Assembly (NCBI GenBank): GCA_902761955.1
Contig: CACWMM010000038.1
Location: 1-29,271, forward strand
Direction of reading: 5' to 3'
DNA from: Parafannyhessea sp902761955
GTDB lineage: Bacteria > Actinomycetota > Coriobacteriia > Coriobacteriales > Atopobiaceae
Length of the DNA stretch: 29,271 nucleotides
Every line of letters begins with the position of its first letter. Position 1 is the stretch's first letter. The notes under the pieces are model-generated. The model searched no databases, was not told the origin of the DNA, and saw nothing but the letters and a program-made list of their open reading frames with translations. The translations under genes were made by a program, and so were the position numbers. Shown here in pieces: positions 16,068 to 23,890 of the stretch.

Positions 16068-16520
16068 CTACTTGAAGCAGCCCTCAACGATAGCGGCGAG
16101 CTTCTCGGGGTCGTCGCAGGTCAGAAGGTCGCTGCGGAACGACTCCTTCGTCAGCATGATGGCGACCTCGCTCAGTAGCTGCAGGTGCGTCGTGCCCTTC
16201 TCCTCCTGCGGGGTGCAGATCGCAATGGCGACCTTGATGGGCTTCTTGTCCATCGACTCCCACTCGATGTCACCGGCAAACTTCACCAGCAGGACGGCCG
16301 TCTGCTTGATGGCATCGCTCTTTGCGTGCGGAATGGCAAAGCCGTCCATCATTCCCGTGGTGCCCTCGGACTCGCGAGCCTTGAAGGCGTCCAGCACCGC
16401 CTTCTCGTCGTCGGCGTAACCAAGCTCGACCATCTTCTTCGAGAGGAACTCAAGAGCCTCGTCTACGTTCTTCGCAGGGTTGTCAAGAAACACGTGGGAC
16501 GACTTAACGAAATCTGCCAT
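16068..16520 (-). CDS. PTS EIIA component, fructose/mannitol family
   Basis: A 150-residue single-domain phosphocarrier of the PTS EIIA-2 family. The phosphorylation site G-F-A-I-P-H-A-K-S has His65. The region L-L-V-K-F-A...V-A-I-A-I-C-T-P and the C-terminal helix (H-L-Q-L-L-S-E-V-A-I-M-L) are typical. It accepts phosphate from HPr and passes it to an EIIB, but no EIIB or EIIC gene is in the window, so it is an orphan and may act on a distant permease or in regulation. The ATG at 16518-16520 has AGGAG six bases upstream; an earlier ATG six codons back lacks one. It lies next to the ROK kinase on the same strand, but 199 bases and a hairpin separate them. Confidence 0.92.
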   Translation of the reverse strand: MADFVKSSHVFLDNPAKNVDEALEFLSKKMVELGYADDEKAVLDAFKARESEGTTGMMDGFAIPHAKSDAIKQTAVLLVKFAGDIEWESMDKKPIKVAIAICTPQEEKGTTHLQLLSEVAIMLTKESFRSDLLTCDDPEKLAAIVEGCFK

Positions 16521-16666
16521 GACAGTCTCCTTTGGCAAAGCCGGTTACCAACACTTTAATCCAATTGTATCCGCGTAAACGGTAGTCAACGTCATAAAAG
16601 AAGCAAAAGTTTGCTGCTCACGTATTCGTGGACATTTCCGCCGCCACCGTCCGTCGCCGCAGTTGC

Positions 16667-16700
16667 GGGCGAGAAGGACGCGGCCACGCTCTTCTCGCCC
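16667..16700. repeat. Inverted pair of the decamer GGGCGAGAAG after the ROK gene
   Basis: GGGCGAGAAG (16667-16676) and CTTCTCGCCC (16691-16700) form a perfect 10-base stem with a 14-base loop, 19 bases after the ROK stop. It can act as a terminator hairpin, though no T run follows. Paired uptake-signal repeats in Neisseria and Pasteurellaceae are arranged this way. Confidence 0.85.
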
Positions 16701-16718
16701 AGCCTTCGCGCCCAGGCG

Positions 16719-17669
16719 CTACTCGCCCTTCGCGGCCTCCTGCAGCGCCGCGTACGCGACGCCGTACATGCCGGCCTGGTTGCCGAGGCTGCACGGTAAG
16801 ATGCGCGCGCTCGCGCTGGTCGAGAGGCAGTGCGACCTGAACGAGGCCGCGAGCCTCTCCGCAAACAGGTCGAAGCCACCGGCCACGCCGCCGCCAATCA
16901 GGTACGCCGCCGGGTCTATCACGCAGCTAATCTGCGCAAGCGCAAGGCCCAGTGTGTCGCACATCTGGTCGATGGCGCGCTCCGCGCACGCGTCGCCGTC
17001 GCGGCACGCGTCGAAGACCGTGATCGTGTCCGTCGCGTGCTCCGGCTTCGGGTGCTCGCCGCCGTCGGCCTTGCACGCCTGCTGGTACAGCCAGACGATA
17101 CCCGTCGCAGACGCGTACTGCTCCAGGCAGCCCCTGCGCCCGCAGCCGCACACGCGGGTCTCCCCCGCGTTCACGGTGATGTGGCCGATCTCGCCGCCGG
17201 CGCCAAACGCGCCTGAGACCAGCTTTCCGCCGGTCACGACGCCGCCGCCCACGCCGGTGCCCAGCGTCACCATCACGAAGCTCGAAAGGTCGCGCGCAGA
17301 CCCCTGCCACAGCTCGCCGAGCGCCGCCGCGTTCGCGTCGTTCACGAACGCGAGGGCCGCGTTGCCAAACTCGTGCTTGATCGCGGTCTTCAGCCCGTCG
17401 GGGTCGAGCCTGATGTTCGGCAGCATGCCCACGCGGCCGCTGTCGTCCACGGGTCCCGGGATGTCCAGGCCCACGGCGGACACGTCGTCCGGAAGGAATC
17501 CCGCGCCAACCACGAGCGAGCTCAGCCCCTCGCACACCTCCGCGAACGCCTTCTCGTCGTCGATGGCCCCGGTCGGGATCTTCTTCACCTCCACGAGCTT
17601 GCCCTCCGGCGTAAACAGCCCCGCCTTGATGCTCGTTCCGCCAATGTCGATACCCAGCACGCAACTCAT
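16719..17669 (-). CDS. ROK-family glucokinase
   Basis: A 316-residue cytoplasmic sugar kinase, probably phosphorylating glucose with ATP. It has the N-terminal phosphate loop L-G-I-D-I-G-G-T-S-I-K-A-G, the catalytic region F-V-N-D-A-N-A-A-A-L-G-E, and G-T-G-V-G-G-G-V-V. The ROK zinc motif C-G-C-G-R-R-G-C-L-E-Q-Y-A-S follows G-E-I-G-H. No DNA-binding domain is present, so it is a kinase and not a NagC-type repressor. The ATG at 17667-17669 has GAGGAG upstream and gives the usual start; a codon 7 residues earlier is rejected. Glucose released by the GH13 enzyme at 7.8-9.2 kb would be a natural substrate. N-acetylmannosamine or another hexose remains possible. Confidence 0.9.
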   Translation of the reverse strand: MSCVLGIDIGGTSIKAGLFTPEGKLVEVKKIPTGAIDDEKAFAEVCEGLSSLVVGAGFLPDDVSAVGLDIPGPVDDSGRVGMLPNIRLDPDGLKTAIKHEFGNAALAFVNDANAAALGELWQGSARDLSSFVMVTLGTGVGGGVVTGGKLVSGAFGAGGEIGHITVNAGETRVCGCGRRGCLEQYASATGIVWLYQQACKADGGEHPKPEHATDTITVFDACRDGDACAERAIDQMCDTLGLALAQISCVIDPAAYLIGGGVAGGFDLFAERLAASFRSHCLSTSASARILPCSLGNQAGMYGVAYAALQEAAKGE

Positions 17670-17980
17670 AAGGGCTCCTCTCCCCGGCACGCGCCGGGAC
17701 GGACAACGTGTTCCAAATACCTAAGAGTATCGTTCAAGTCGGCCGGCCGCGCGCCCAGAACCCCGCAACATGTCCGCATGGGAGCGCATCCGGTCGACAG
17801 GCGAGCAAACCTCCCGCGCCGCACGGCGCCCCGCGTGCGTCAACGCACCAAATCGCGCGTGCCGCCGCCCCCGCAAACCTCCCAATCACGCTAGACTTGT
17901 GCATCAGAAGCACGAATTCCGCAGCCCCGCCCACCGCCGGTCACCACACCGGCCATGGCAGGGCAGGCAAGGAGAAGAAC
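17670..17980. other. Divergent intergenic region between the ROK kinase and M32 carboxypeptidase
   Basis: 311 bases without a supported gene. On the minus strand GATACTCTTAGGTATT (17732-17717) contains a -10-like GATACT and is nearly palindromic; it would start the ROK message. On the plus strand TAGACT (about 17892-17897) is a weak -10 for the carboxypeptidase operon. The rest is C-rich and unremarkable. Confidence 0.5.
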
Positions 17981-19930
17981 ATGCCCTCAGATGATTCCAA
18001 GCGCAGGCCAGAGGCGAGAAAAGCCGCGTCCACCGGCGCAGTGCCCTCGTTCCTGAGCATCTTCGCCCACGCGGCCGACAGGTTCGAGGATCCCGCACCG
18101 GTTGTCGAGGGCGAGCCCGTCGGCGACGGCGACCTCACGATAGAGCGCGGTCCCAACCTGGACGAGGCCGAGCAGGCGCCCGCACCCGCGGCGCAGGAGC
18201 CCGCACCCACCACGGAGCCGGCAGAGCCGGCCGATGCCGTGGAGCAGATGTATCGCCAGGAGGTCGCGAAGGCGGCGCCGGAGGCCACCGCCACCGACGA
18301 GGCGCCCCACGCGGCCAGGCCCAACCGCCCGCGGCCGGCGGACGGGCGCGAGGCCATGGGCGTGCCGCACAAGCCGGCGCCCGCGGCCATCAGCAACCCC
18401 AAGGAGGACATCGCCTCCCTCAACGACCTCGAGCGTCACCTGTACGCGCACCGCTACGCGCGCATCGGCATCTCGTGCTACGGCCCGTCCATCGACCCGG
18501 CGAAGGCCGTGACCGACCGCGGCGAGGCCCAGGCCATCCTCGAGCAGGAGGACAAGGAGCTCGTCTGCAACCCGGAGACCGGCGCCATGCTCGAGCGCCT
18601 CAACTCCATGCCCGATATCCTGACCGAGACCCAGAAGGCCCAGGTCAAGATCCTGCGCCGCGACCGCGCGCAGATGGTCGACGTCCCGGACGACGTCCAG
18701 ATGGACTTCACGCGCCTGCTCGCCGAGTCCGACAGCGTCTGGCAGAGGGCGAAGGCGGCAAACGACTTCGCGTCGTTCGAGCCCTACCTCGACAGGATCG
18801 TCCAGGCCATGGTCAAGATCGCCCACTATCGCAACGCTGACGCCGACCCGTACGACGTCTGGCTCGACAGCTTCGAGCACGGCTGCGACCGCGCGTTCTA
18901 CGACGAGTTCTTCGGCCAGGTCAAGGGCATCGTCGTGCCGCTGTTCGCAGAGATCCGCCGCCGCGGCTGGCAGCCGGACCGCTCCGTGATCGAGGGCCGC
19001 TTCGACGAGCGCCGCCAGTGGGCGCTCGCAAGCGACCTCGTCGACCTCGAGGGCCTCGACCGCGACGCCCTGTTCGTCACCACGACGGAGCACCCCTACT
19101 CCGACGCCCTCACCACCAACTACTCCATCATCGCCGCGCACGTGTACGAAAACGACGTCGTCTCGAACGTGTACACGATGCTGCACGAGGGCGGCCACAC
19201 GCTGTACGAGTGCGGCGTGAACCCAGACTTCAACTACACCTCGCTCAAGGGCGGCACCTCCGCCGGCATGCACGAGGCGCAGTCCCGCTTCTTCGAGAAC
19301 TACGTCGGCCGCAGCCGCGCGTTTGCGGCACCGCTGCTCAAGACCATGGCCAGCCACTTCCGCGGCCAGCTCGGCCGCGTCACGCCCAACCAGTTCTACC
19401 TCGCGGTCAACAGGGCCGAGGGCAGCCTCGTCCGCACCGAGGCCGACGAGCTCACCTATCCGCTGCACGTGCTCGTGCGCTTCGAGATAGAGCAGATGCT
19501 CTTCTCGGGCCAGATCACCGCCAAGGACGTGCCCGCGGTCTGGAACCAGAAGTACAAGGACTACCTCGGCGTCGACGTCCCGGACGACACCCATGGCTGC
19601 CTGCAGGATTCCCACTGGGCAGACGGCCTGTTCGGCTACTTCCCCACCTACGCGCTCGGCGGCGCCATCGGCGCGCAGCTGCGCCACCAGATGATCGCCG
19701 AGGGCATGGACTGGGAGGGCCTGCTCTCCAAGGGCAACCTCGCCCCCGTGCGCGAGTGGCTGCGCACGCGCATCTGGCAGTACGGCCGCTCCAAGGACTC
19801 CGCGGAGCTCATCCAGAACGCGTGCGGCGAGCCGTTCAACGCCACCTACTACACCGACTACCTGCTCCAGAAGTTCTGCGCCATCTACGGCATCAGGCTT
19901 CCTGAGCCCGAGGACGGTGGTCAGGCGTGA
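17981..19930 (+). CDS. M32-family metallocarboxypeptidase with N-terminal Ala/Pro/Glu-rich extension
   Basis: Removes C-terminal amino acids from peptides in the cytoplasm. The zinc site H-E-G-G-H is at residues 402-406 (usual family form H-E-x-G-H), and the third-ligand motif M-H-E-A-Q-S-R-F-F-E-N-Y-V-G-R-S is at about 430-445. Family members have about 500 residues; this one has 649. The extra N-terminal roughly 130 residues are low-complexity (repeated A-P, P-A-E, E-P-A) with no signal peptide. The ATG at 17981 follows AAGGAG at good distance, and longer in-frame readings upstream lack one. The stop overlaps the GTG of dtd by four bases, so the two are translationally coupled. The role of the extension is unknown. 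Confidence 0.88.
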   Translation: MPSDDSKRRPEARKAASTGAVPSFLSIFAHAADRFEDPAPVVEGEPVGDGDLTIERGPNLDEAEQAPAPAAQEPAPTTEPAEPADAVEQMYRQEVAKAAPEATATDEAPHAARPNRPRPADGREAMGVPHKPAPAAISNPKEDIASLNDLERHLYAHRYARIGISCYGPSIDPAKAVTDRGEAQAILEQEDKELVCNPETGAMLERLNSMPDILTETQKAQVKILRRDRAQMVDVPDDVQMDFTRLLAESDSVWQRAKAANDFASFEPYLDRIVQAMVKIAHYRNADADPYDVWLDSFEHGCDRAFYDEFFGQVKGIVVPLFAEIRRRGWQPDRSVIEGRFDERRQWALASDLVDLEGLDRDALFVTTTEHPYSDALTTNYSIIAAHVYENDVVSNVYTMLHEGGHTLYECGVNPDFNYTSLKGGTSAGMHEAQSRFFENYVGRSRAFAAPLLKTMASHFRGQLGRVTPNQFYLAVNRAEGSLVRTEADELTYPLHVLVRFEIEQMLFSGQITAKDVPAVWNQKYKDYLGVDVPDDTHGCLQDSHWADGLFGYFPTYALGGAIGAQLRHQMIAEGMDWEGLLSKGNLAPVREWLRTRIWQYGRSKDSAELIQNACGEPFNATYYTDYLLQKFCAIYGIRLPEPEDGGQA

Positions 19931-20388
19931 GGGCATGCGTCCAGCGCGTCAGCGAGGCCAGCGTCTCCGTGGACGGAAGCGTCACCGGGACATGCGGCCG
20001 CGGGTTTCTCGTCCTTCTGGGCGTCGGCCCCAACGACGACGAGCAGGCTGCGCGGCGCCTATGGGAGAAGATCTTCCGCCTCAGGGTGTTCGACGACCCT
20101 GACGGCAAGATGAACCTCTCGCTGGCGCAGGTGGACGGCGAGGTGCTCGTGGTGAGCCAGTTCACGCTCTATGCGGACTGCAGGCGCGGCAACCGACCGT
20201 CGTTCACGGACGCCGGTCCCCCGGAGCTTGGGGAGCGCCTGTACAACCACTTCCTCAAGCTCGCCGCCAACGACGTCCAACACGTGGGCCACGGCGTCTT
20301 TGGCGCGGACATGCAAGTGTCACTCGTAAACGACGGTCCCATCACCATCTGGCTCGACACGGACGAGCTGTCAAGACCAAGGAGGTAG
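19927..20388 (+). CDS. dtd: D-aminoacyl-tRNA deacylase
   Basis: Hydrolyses D-aminoacyl-tRNA (and Gly-tRNA-Ala) to keep D-residues out of proteins. At 153 residues it has the normal length. It has the catalytic S-Q-F-T-L-Y-A (about 77-83) and the C-terminal N-D-G-P-I-T-I motif with the Gly-Pro pair that gives chiral selection. The start M-R-A-C-V-Q-R-V is read from a GTG at 19927-19929 that overlaps the TGA of the carboxypeptidase. The stop overlaps the AGGAGG of mscL, so three genes are tightly coupled. Confidence 0.97.
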   Translation: MRACVQRVSEASVSVDGSVTGTCGRGFLVLLGVGPNDDEQAARRLWEKIFRLRVFDDPDGKMNLSLAQVDGEVLVVSQFTLYADCRRGNRPSFTDAGPPELGERLYNHFLKLAANDVQHVGHGVFGADMQVSLVNDGPITIWLDTDELSRPRR

Positions 20389-20393
20389 CACGC

Positions 20394-20834
20394 ATGAACA
20401 AGTTCTTCACGGAGTTCAAGGAGTTCGTCAGTCGCGGCAACGTGATGGACATGGCAGTCGGCGTCATCATCGGCGGCGCGTTCACCGGCATCGTCACGTC
20501 GCTCACGGACAACATCATCAACCCGCTCATCACGTTTTTGACCGGCGGCGGAACGGAGATCTCCGGCCTCGTGGTCCCCGGCACCAAGATCGACTTCGGC
20601 GCGTTCATCAGCTCCGTCATCAACTTCCTCATCGTTGCGCTCATCGTGTTCATCCTCGTCAAGAGCGTGAACAGGCTGAGCGAGGCCACGGCGAAGCTCA
20701 CGCACGCACAGGAGCAGGAAGAGGAGGCCGCGGCCCCCGTGTGCCCGCACTGCCTGGAGGAGGTCAAGGCCGGTGCCACCCGCTGCCCGCACTGCGGCGG
20801 CGAGATCCCCGGCGGCGCCCGCGCAAAGGCGTAG
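20394..20834 (+). CDS. mscL: Large-conductance mechanosensitive channel MscL with C-terminal zinc ribbon
   Basis: A membrane channel that opens under high membrane tension and releases solutes during osmotic downshock. Residues 1-30 contain the N-terminal helix and pore-lining TM1 (F-K-E-F-V-S-R-G-N-V-M-D-M-A-V-G-V-I-I-G-G-A-F). TM2 is F-I-S-S-V-I-N-F-L-I-V-A-L-I-V-F-I. After the usual cytoplasmic helix the protein continues with C-P-H-C (117-120) and C-P-H-C (131-134), a CxxC-x10-CxxC zinc ribbon, in place of a plain C-terminal tail. AGGAGG is eight bases before the ATG. A similar tail is found, from memory, in other Coriobacteria and some other Gram-positive MscL proteins. Confidence 0.95.
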   Translation: MNKFFTEFKEFVSRGNVMDMAVGVIIGGAFTGIVTSLTDNIINPLITFLTGGGTEISGLVVPGTKIDFGAFISSVINFLIVALIVFILVKSVNRLSEATAKLTHAQEQEEEAAAPVCPHCLEEVKAGATRCPHCGGEIPGGARAKA

Positions 20835-20856
20835 GCACCCGCGCCAGCACCGCTTC

Positions 20857-20892
20857 GAGGCGGACTCCCGGCACGCGTCGGGAGCCCGCCTC
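20857..20892. terminator. Bidirectional terminator between mscL and the macro-domain gene
   Basis: Stem GAGGCGG-A-CTCCCG / CGGGAG-C-CCGCCTC with one mismatch and an 8-base loop, 22 bases after the mscL stop and 27 before the macro-domain gene stop. No long T run in either direction. Confidence 0.7.
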
Positions 20893-20919
20893 ATGTGCAA
20901 AGCCATCGACGCCACGGCG

Positions 20920-21462
20920 CTATGCCTGAGCGACGAGCCCCTCCGGCCCCTCCCGCACGGGGTACAGCCCCGCCGCCACGTCACGCGCCACGGCATACTC
21001 GCCAGACTTGAACAGCGCGAGCACCACCCTCTGGAAGCGCGGCGCATACGACGCCAGCACCTCGAGCGCCACGGTCAGCCCCTCCTCCAGCGGGTAGCCG
21101 TAAACGCCGCACGATATCGCCGGAAACGCGATGGACGCGTCGCCCAGCTCCAGCGCCAGCTCGCACGAGCTGCGGTAGCAGGACTCAAGCTCCCGCCGGC
21201 ACGCGTCCGCCCTTCTCGCGCTGTACACCGGACCGACGGTGTGGATCACGTGGCGTGCCTGGCGTATGCCATACGCGCCCGTCGCCTTCGCCTCTCCCGT
21301 GCGGCAGCCGCCAAGCGTGCGGCACTCCTCAAGAAGGCCCGGCCCGGCGGCGCGGTGGATGGCACCGTCCACGCCCCCGCCGCCCAAGAGCGTGTGGTTC
21401 GCGGCGTTCACGATGGCGTCCGCACGCTGCTCCACGACGGAGCCTTGCACCACGCAGAGCAT
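20920..21462 (-). CDS. Macro-domain protein, probable O-acetyl-ADP-ribose/ADP-ribosyl hydrolase
   Basis: A 180-residue single macro domain of MacroD type. It has D-A-I-V-N-A-A-N, G-G-G-G-V-D-G-A-I-H-R-A-A-G (ADP-ribose and catalytic loop), T-G-E-A-K-A-T-G-A-Y, H-V-I-H-T-V-G-P, and I-S-C-G-V-Y-G-Y-P. It would remove ADP-ribose from proteins or from O-acetyl-ADP-ribose. The ATG lies two bases after the stop of the upstream cysteine protein, so the two are co-translated. No sirtuin, ADP-ribosyltransferase or nearby toxin is seen, so its partner reaction is not known from context. Confidence 0.92.
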   Translation of the reverse strand: MLCVVQGSVVEQRADAIVNAANHTLLGGGGVDGAIHRAAGPGLLEECRTLGGCRTGEAKATGAYGIRQARHVIHTVGPVYSARRADACRRELESCYRSSCELALELGDASIAFPAISCGVYGYPLEEGLTVALEVLASYAPRFQRVVLALFKSGEYAVARDVAAGLYPVREGPEGLVAQA

Positions 21463-21464
21463 GG

Positions 21465-21740
21465 TTAGTCCTTCTTGCGCAGGTAGCGAGCCGCGTCCGG
21501 GTCGGTCGGCCGCAGAAACTGCTTGCAGATGTTATCCGTGCGCAAATACTCCCTGCCCCACGGGTCCGTCAGCGGCACAAGGTCGCGTGGGCTCTTCGCG
21601 AAGTACATGTCGGGGTCGCGGGTCTCGTGCGGGTCGGCCAGCGTGTAGCCCCTGCTGCACGAGCCCTGGTACCTCCCCCACTCCTCGTTGTACGAAAAGC
21701 TGCTGAATATGCAATCAGAGCAGTGCAGTCCTGTCGCCAT
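21465..21740 (-). CDS. Small four-cysteine protein coupled to the macro-domain gene, function unknown
   Basis: A 91-residue protein not recognised. Cysteines are at residues 7, 10, 28 and 72; the first two form H-C-S-D-C. Aromatic and acidic residues are frequent (Y-N-E-E-W-G-R-Y). The C-terminal half has D-P-W-G-R-E-Y-L and D-P-D-A-A-R-Y-L-R-K-K-D. The pattern suggests one metal site (zinc or Fe-S). The ATG at 21738-21740 follows AAAGGA at good distance; an ATG nine codons earlier does not. It is the first gene of a two-gene unit with the macro-domain hydrolase. Confidence 0.75.
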   Translation of the reverse strand: MATGLHCSDCIFSSFSYNEEWGRYQGSCSRGYTLADPHETRDPDMYFAKSPRDLVPLTDPWGREYLRTDNICKQFLRPTDPDAARYLRKKD

Positions 21741-21780
21741 CGGTCGTCCTTTCCAAGGCATCGCCACCTACACAGTCTTC

Positions 21781-21792
21781 CCGGCGCGCCGG
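21781..21792. repeat. 12-base perfect palindrome in the divergent region
   Basis: CCGGCGCGCCGG between the cysteine protein (minus) and the spermidine-synthase-like gene (plus). It could be a regulator site for the divergent pair, but GC-rich palindromes arise easily in this genome. Confidence 0.35.
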
Positions 21793-21910
21793 CTTTGATT
21801 CACCCTGCTCGCCAGACGGCGTCCGCGCGACACTCCGCAAGCGCTATCGTGGTAGCGTCGCACCACGCATCATCGCACGAACGTCCACCACAGGGGAATG
21901 GGAGAAGAGC

Positions 21911-22753
21911 ATGCGCGCCAGGATCGCAAGGGCATTCGTGGACTGGCTGGAAAGCGCCGGCGAACGGCTGCTTCGCGACCGCGTCGTCGTGGCATCTGCC
22001 GACACCATGTTCGGGCCCACGCAGGTCGTGGACGTGCACGACGCCTCCGGCGCGCCCGTCCGCGTGCTCGAGGTGGACGGCACGTGGCAGAGCGCCACCT
22101 ACCTGGACGACTCCTGGTGCGAGCTCGTCTTCCCGTACCACCGGCTGTTCGCGCACGCAATGGAGGCCATGGCTCGGCAGCCCCGCCGCGTGCTCATGCT
22201 CGGCGGGGGCGGCTACGCGTTTCCCAAGTACCTCGTCGCGCACGACCCGGACGTCCGCGTGGACGTGGTCGAGGTCGACCCCGCGGTCTCGCGGCTCGCG
22301 CGCGACTACTTCCTGCTTGACCGCCTCGACCAGATGAGCTCCGGAAGCTCCTCGCGCGTCGGCACCGTCAACATGGACGGCCGCGCGTTCTTGGAGGGCA
22401 GCGCCGGGCACGCGCGCTACGACATGATCGCAAACGACTGCTTCGGGGCGCTTCTGCCCACGCGCTCCCTCGCCACGCTCGAGGGTGCCCGCATCGCGAA
22501 GGGCCGCCTCGCGCAGGACGGCATCTACGTCGCAAACGTCGTGTCCGCGCTCGAGGGAGAAAGGTCGCGGCTCCTTCGCGACGTCACGCGCACGCTTCGC
22601 GAGGTCTTCTCGCATGTGTACGTCATCCCGTGCTCCACAGACGAGCCGGACGCGGAGGACAACAACGTTGTCGTGGCGTCAGACGCGCCGCTCGCGCTCG
22701 AGGGCACGTTCGAGCCCTCCTGCGGCCCCGAAGGAGACGTGCTTCGCGACTAG
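21911..22753 (+). CDS. Spermidine-synthase-like methyltransferase-fold protein
   Basis: A 280-residue soluble protein with the spermidine synthase fold. It has the nucleotide motif L-M-L-G-G-G-G-Y-A-F-P (about 95-105) and the acidic V-D-V-V-E-V-D-P. The usual D-(S/A)-(T/F) aminopropyl site is replaced by A-N-D-C-F-G, and the N-terminal Y-Q segment is altered (V-D-G-T-W-Q-S). It is therefore closer to the broad SpeE-like group of unknown substrate than to true spermidine synthases. GGGAGA precedes the ATG at 21911. No speD or speB neighbour exists, so a polyamine role is not supported. Confidence 0.7.
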   Translation: MRARIARAFVDWLESAGERLLRDRVVVASADTMFGPTQVVDVHDASGAPVRVLEVDGTWQSATYLDDSWCELVFPYHRLFAHAMEAMARQPRRVLMLGGGGYAFPKYLVAHDPDVRVDVVEVDPAVSRLARDYFLLDRLDQMSSGSSSRVGTVNMDGRAFLEGSAGHARYDMIANDCFGALLPTRSLATLEGARIAKGRLAQDGIYVANVVSALEGERSRLLRDVTRTLREVFSHVYVIPCSTDEPDAEDNNVVVASDAPLALEGTFEPSCGPEGDVLRD

Positions 22754-22854
22754 CCCCGCCACACGCGTCGCCGCCCGGCGCGCCCACCACGCCCGCACGT
22801 CGAGCGCACGGGACGTCTGGCGTAAGAGCCGCAGGCGGCATGCCAGGGCGCGCA

Positions 22855-22860
22855 TATACT
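22855..22860 (+). promoter_or_regulatory. Candidate -10 (TATACT) of the hydrolase-glpK-peptidase operon
   Basis: TATACT 34 bases before the hydrolase start; the -35 region is weak. The same TATACT box lies upstream of the zinc-ribbon membrane protein (27914-27919). Confidence 0.5.
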
Positions 22861-22893
22861 CTGTCTCGTCCTTTTCGAGCGGAGGGAGAGCGC

Positions 22894-23889
22894 ATGTCAC
22901 AGGGCGAGGTCGCACGCACGCCCGTCTCGTTTGCGTCCGCAGACGGGGTCTCGACCATTCACGGATACGCTTGGTACGCGGGCGACCCCACGGTCGCGCA
23001 CGAGGCGCGCCCCAGGGGCGTCGTCGTGCTCGTGCACGGCATGGCCGAGCACATCGAGCGCTACGACGAGTTCGCCCGCTACCTCGCGGACGCCGGCTAC
23101 CTCGTCTGCGGCCACAACCAGATAGGCCACGGGTCGAGCTCCGCGCCAGAGCGCTGGGGCTGCCTTCCCGCCCACGGCGGGAGCGAGGTCTTGATAGAAG
23201 ACGTCGAGCGCCTGCGCGCGCTCGCTGCCGCGCGGTGCGTGCCCGGCACGCCGTGCTTCGTGTTCGGCCACTCCATGGGAAGCTTCGTCGCCCGGTACTA
23301 CGCCGCCACGTACGGCGACAGGATATCCGGGGCCGTCATCTGCGGCACCGGCTTCGTCGAGCCCCGCACGTCCCGCGCCGGCCACGCCCTAGCCACGGCG
23401 ATTGCGCGCATGCGCGGCCAGGACCACAAGAGCGCCCTTCTCCACGCCATGGCGGACGGCGCGTACGCGAAGGCCATCCCAAACCGCCGCACGGACTTCG
23501 ACTGGCTGTCCCACAACCAGCGCAACGTGGACGCCTACATCGCGGACGACGCATGCGGCTTCATGTTCTCCGCAGACGGGTACGCCACGCTCACGGAGCT
23601 CACGGCCGAGGTCTGCACCCTGGAGTGCGCCCAGCGCGTCCCGCACGACCTCCCGCTGCTCTACGTCGCCGGCGCGGAAGACCCCGTGGGCGAGCTCGGC
23701 CGCGGCGTCGTGCGCTCGGCCGAGCTCGCGCGCCGCGCCGGATCCACGGACGTCACGTACCGGATATTCGACGGCATGCGGCACGAGGTCCTCCAGGAGG
23801 ACGGCCACGCCGCCGTGTTCGACTGCGTGCGCGGCTGGCTCGACCGGCACGCGCCCGTCCCAAACCAAGACCCCAAGATGGAGGCATAG
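22894..23889 (+). CDS. Alpha/beta hydrolase, monoacylglycerol lipase-like
   Basis: A 331-residue serine hydrolase. Nucleophile motif F-G-H-S-M-G-S (Ser127), acid Asp263 in G-A-E-D-P-V-G, and His297 in M-R-H-E-V-L. The N-terminal V-L-V-H-G-M-A-E-H-I-E-R-Y and G-H-N-Q-I-G-H-G-S match monoglyceride lipases (PldB/Hydrolase_4 type). The ATG at 22894 has GGAGG upstream. Longer in-frame readings cross the SpeE-like gene and are rejected. Its stop is separated from the glycerol kinase ATG by one base, so the enzyme probably frees glycerol from acylglycerols, or acts on a lysophospholipid, for the kinase to use. No signal peptide, so it acts inside the cell. Confidence 0.85.
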   Translation: MSQGEVARTPVSFASADGVSTIHGYAWYAGDPTVAHEARPRGVVVLVHGMAEHIERYDEFARYLADAGYLVCGHNQIGHGSSSAPERWGCLPAHGGSEVLIEDVERLRALAAARCVPGTPCFVFGHSMGSFVARYYAATYGDRISGAVICGTGFVEPRTSRAGHALATAIARMRGQDHKSALLHAMADGAYAKAIPNRRTDFDWLSHNQRNVDAYIADDACGFMFSADGYATLTELTAEVCTLECAQRVPHDLPLLYVAGAEDPVGELGRGVVRSAELARRAGSTDVTYRIFDGMRHEVLQEDGHAAVFDCVRGWLDRHAPVPNQDPKMEA

Positions 23890-23890
23890 C

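Noticed and set aside
17987..19936. A 649-codon minus-strand open frame opposite the M32 carboxypeptidase
   Set aside because: Antisense shadow; it has no recognisable motif and lies opposite the zinc-site gene.
21911..22753. Spermidine synthase annotation
   Set aside because: The aminopropyl-transfer site residues are changed and no polyamine genes are present; kept only as a SpeE-like protein.
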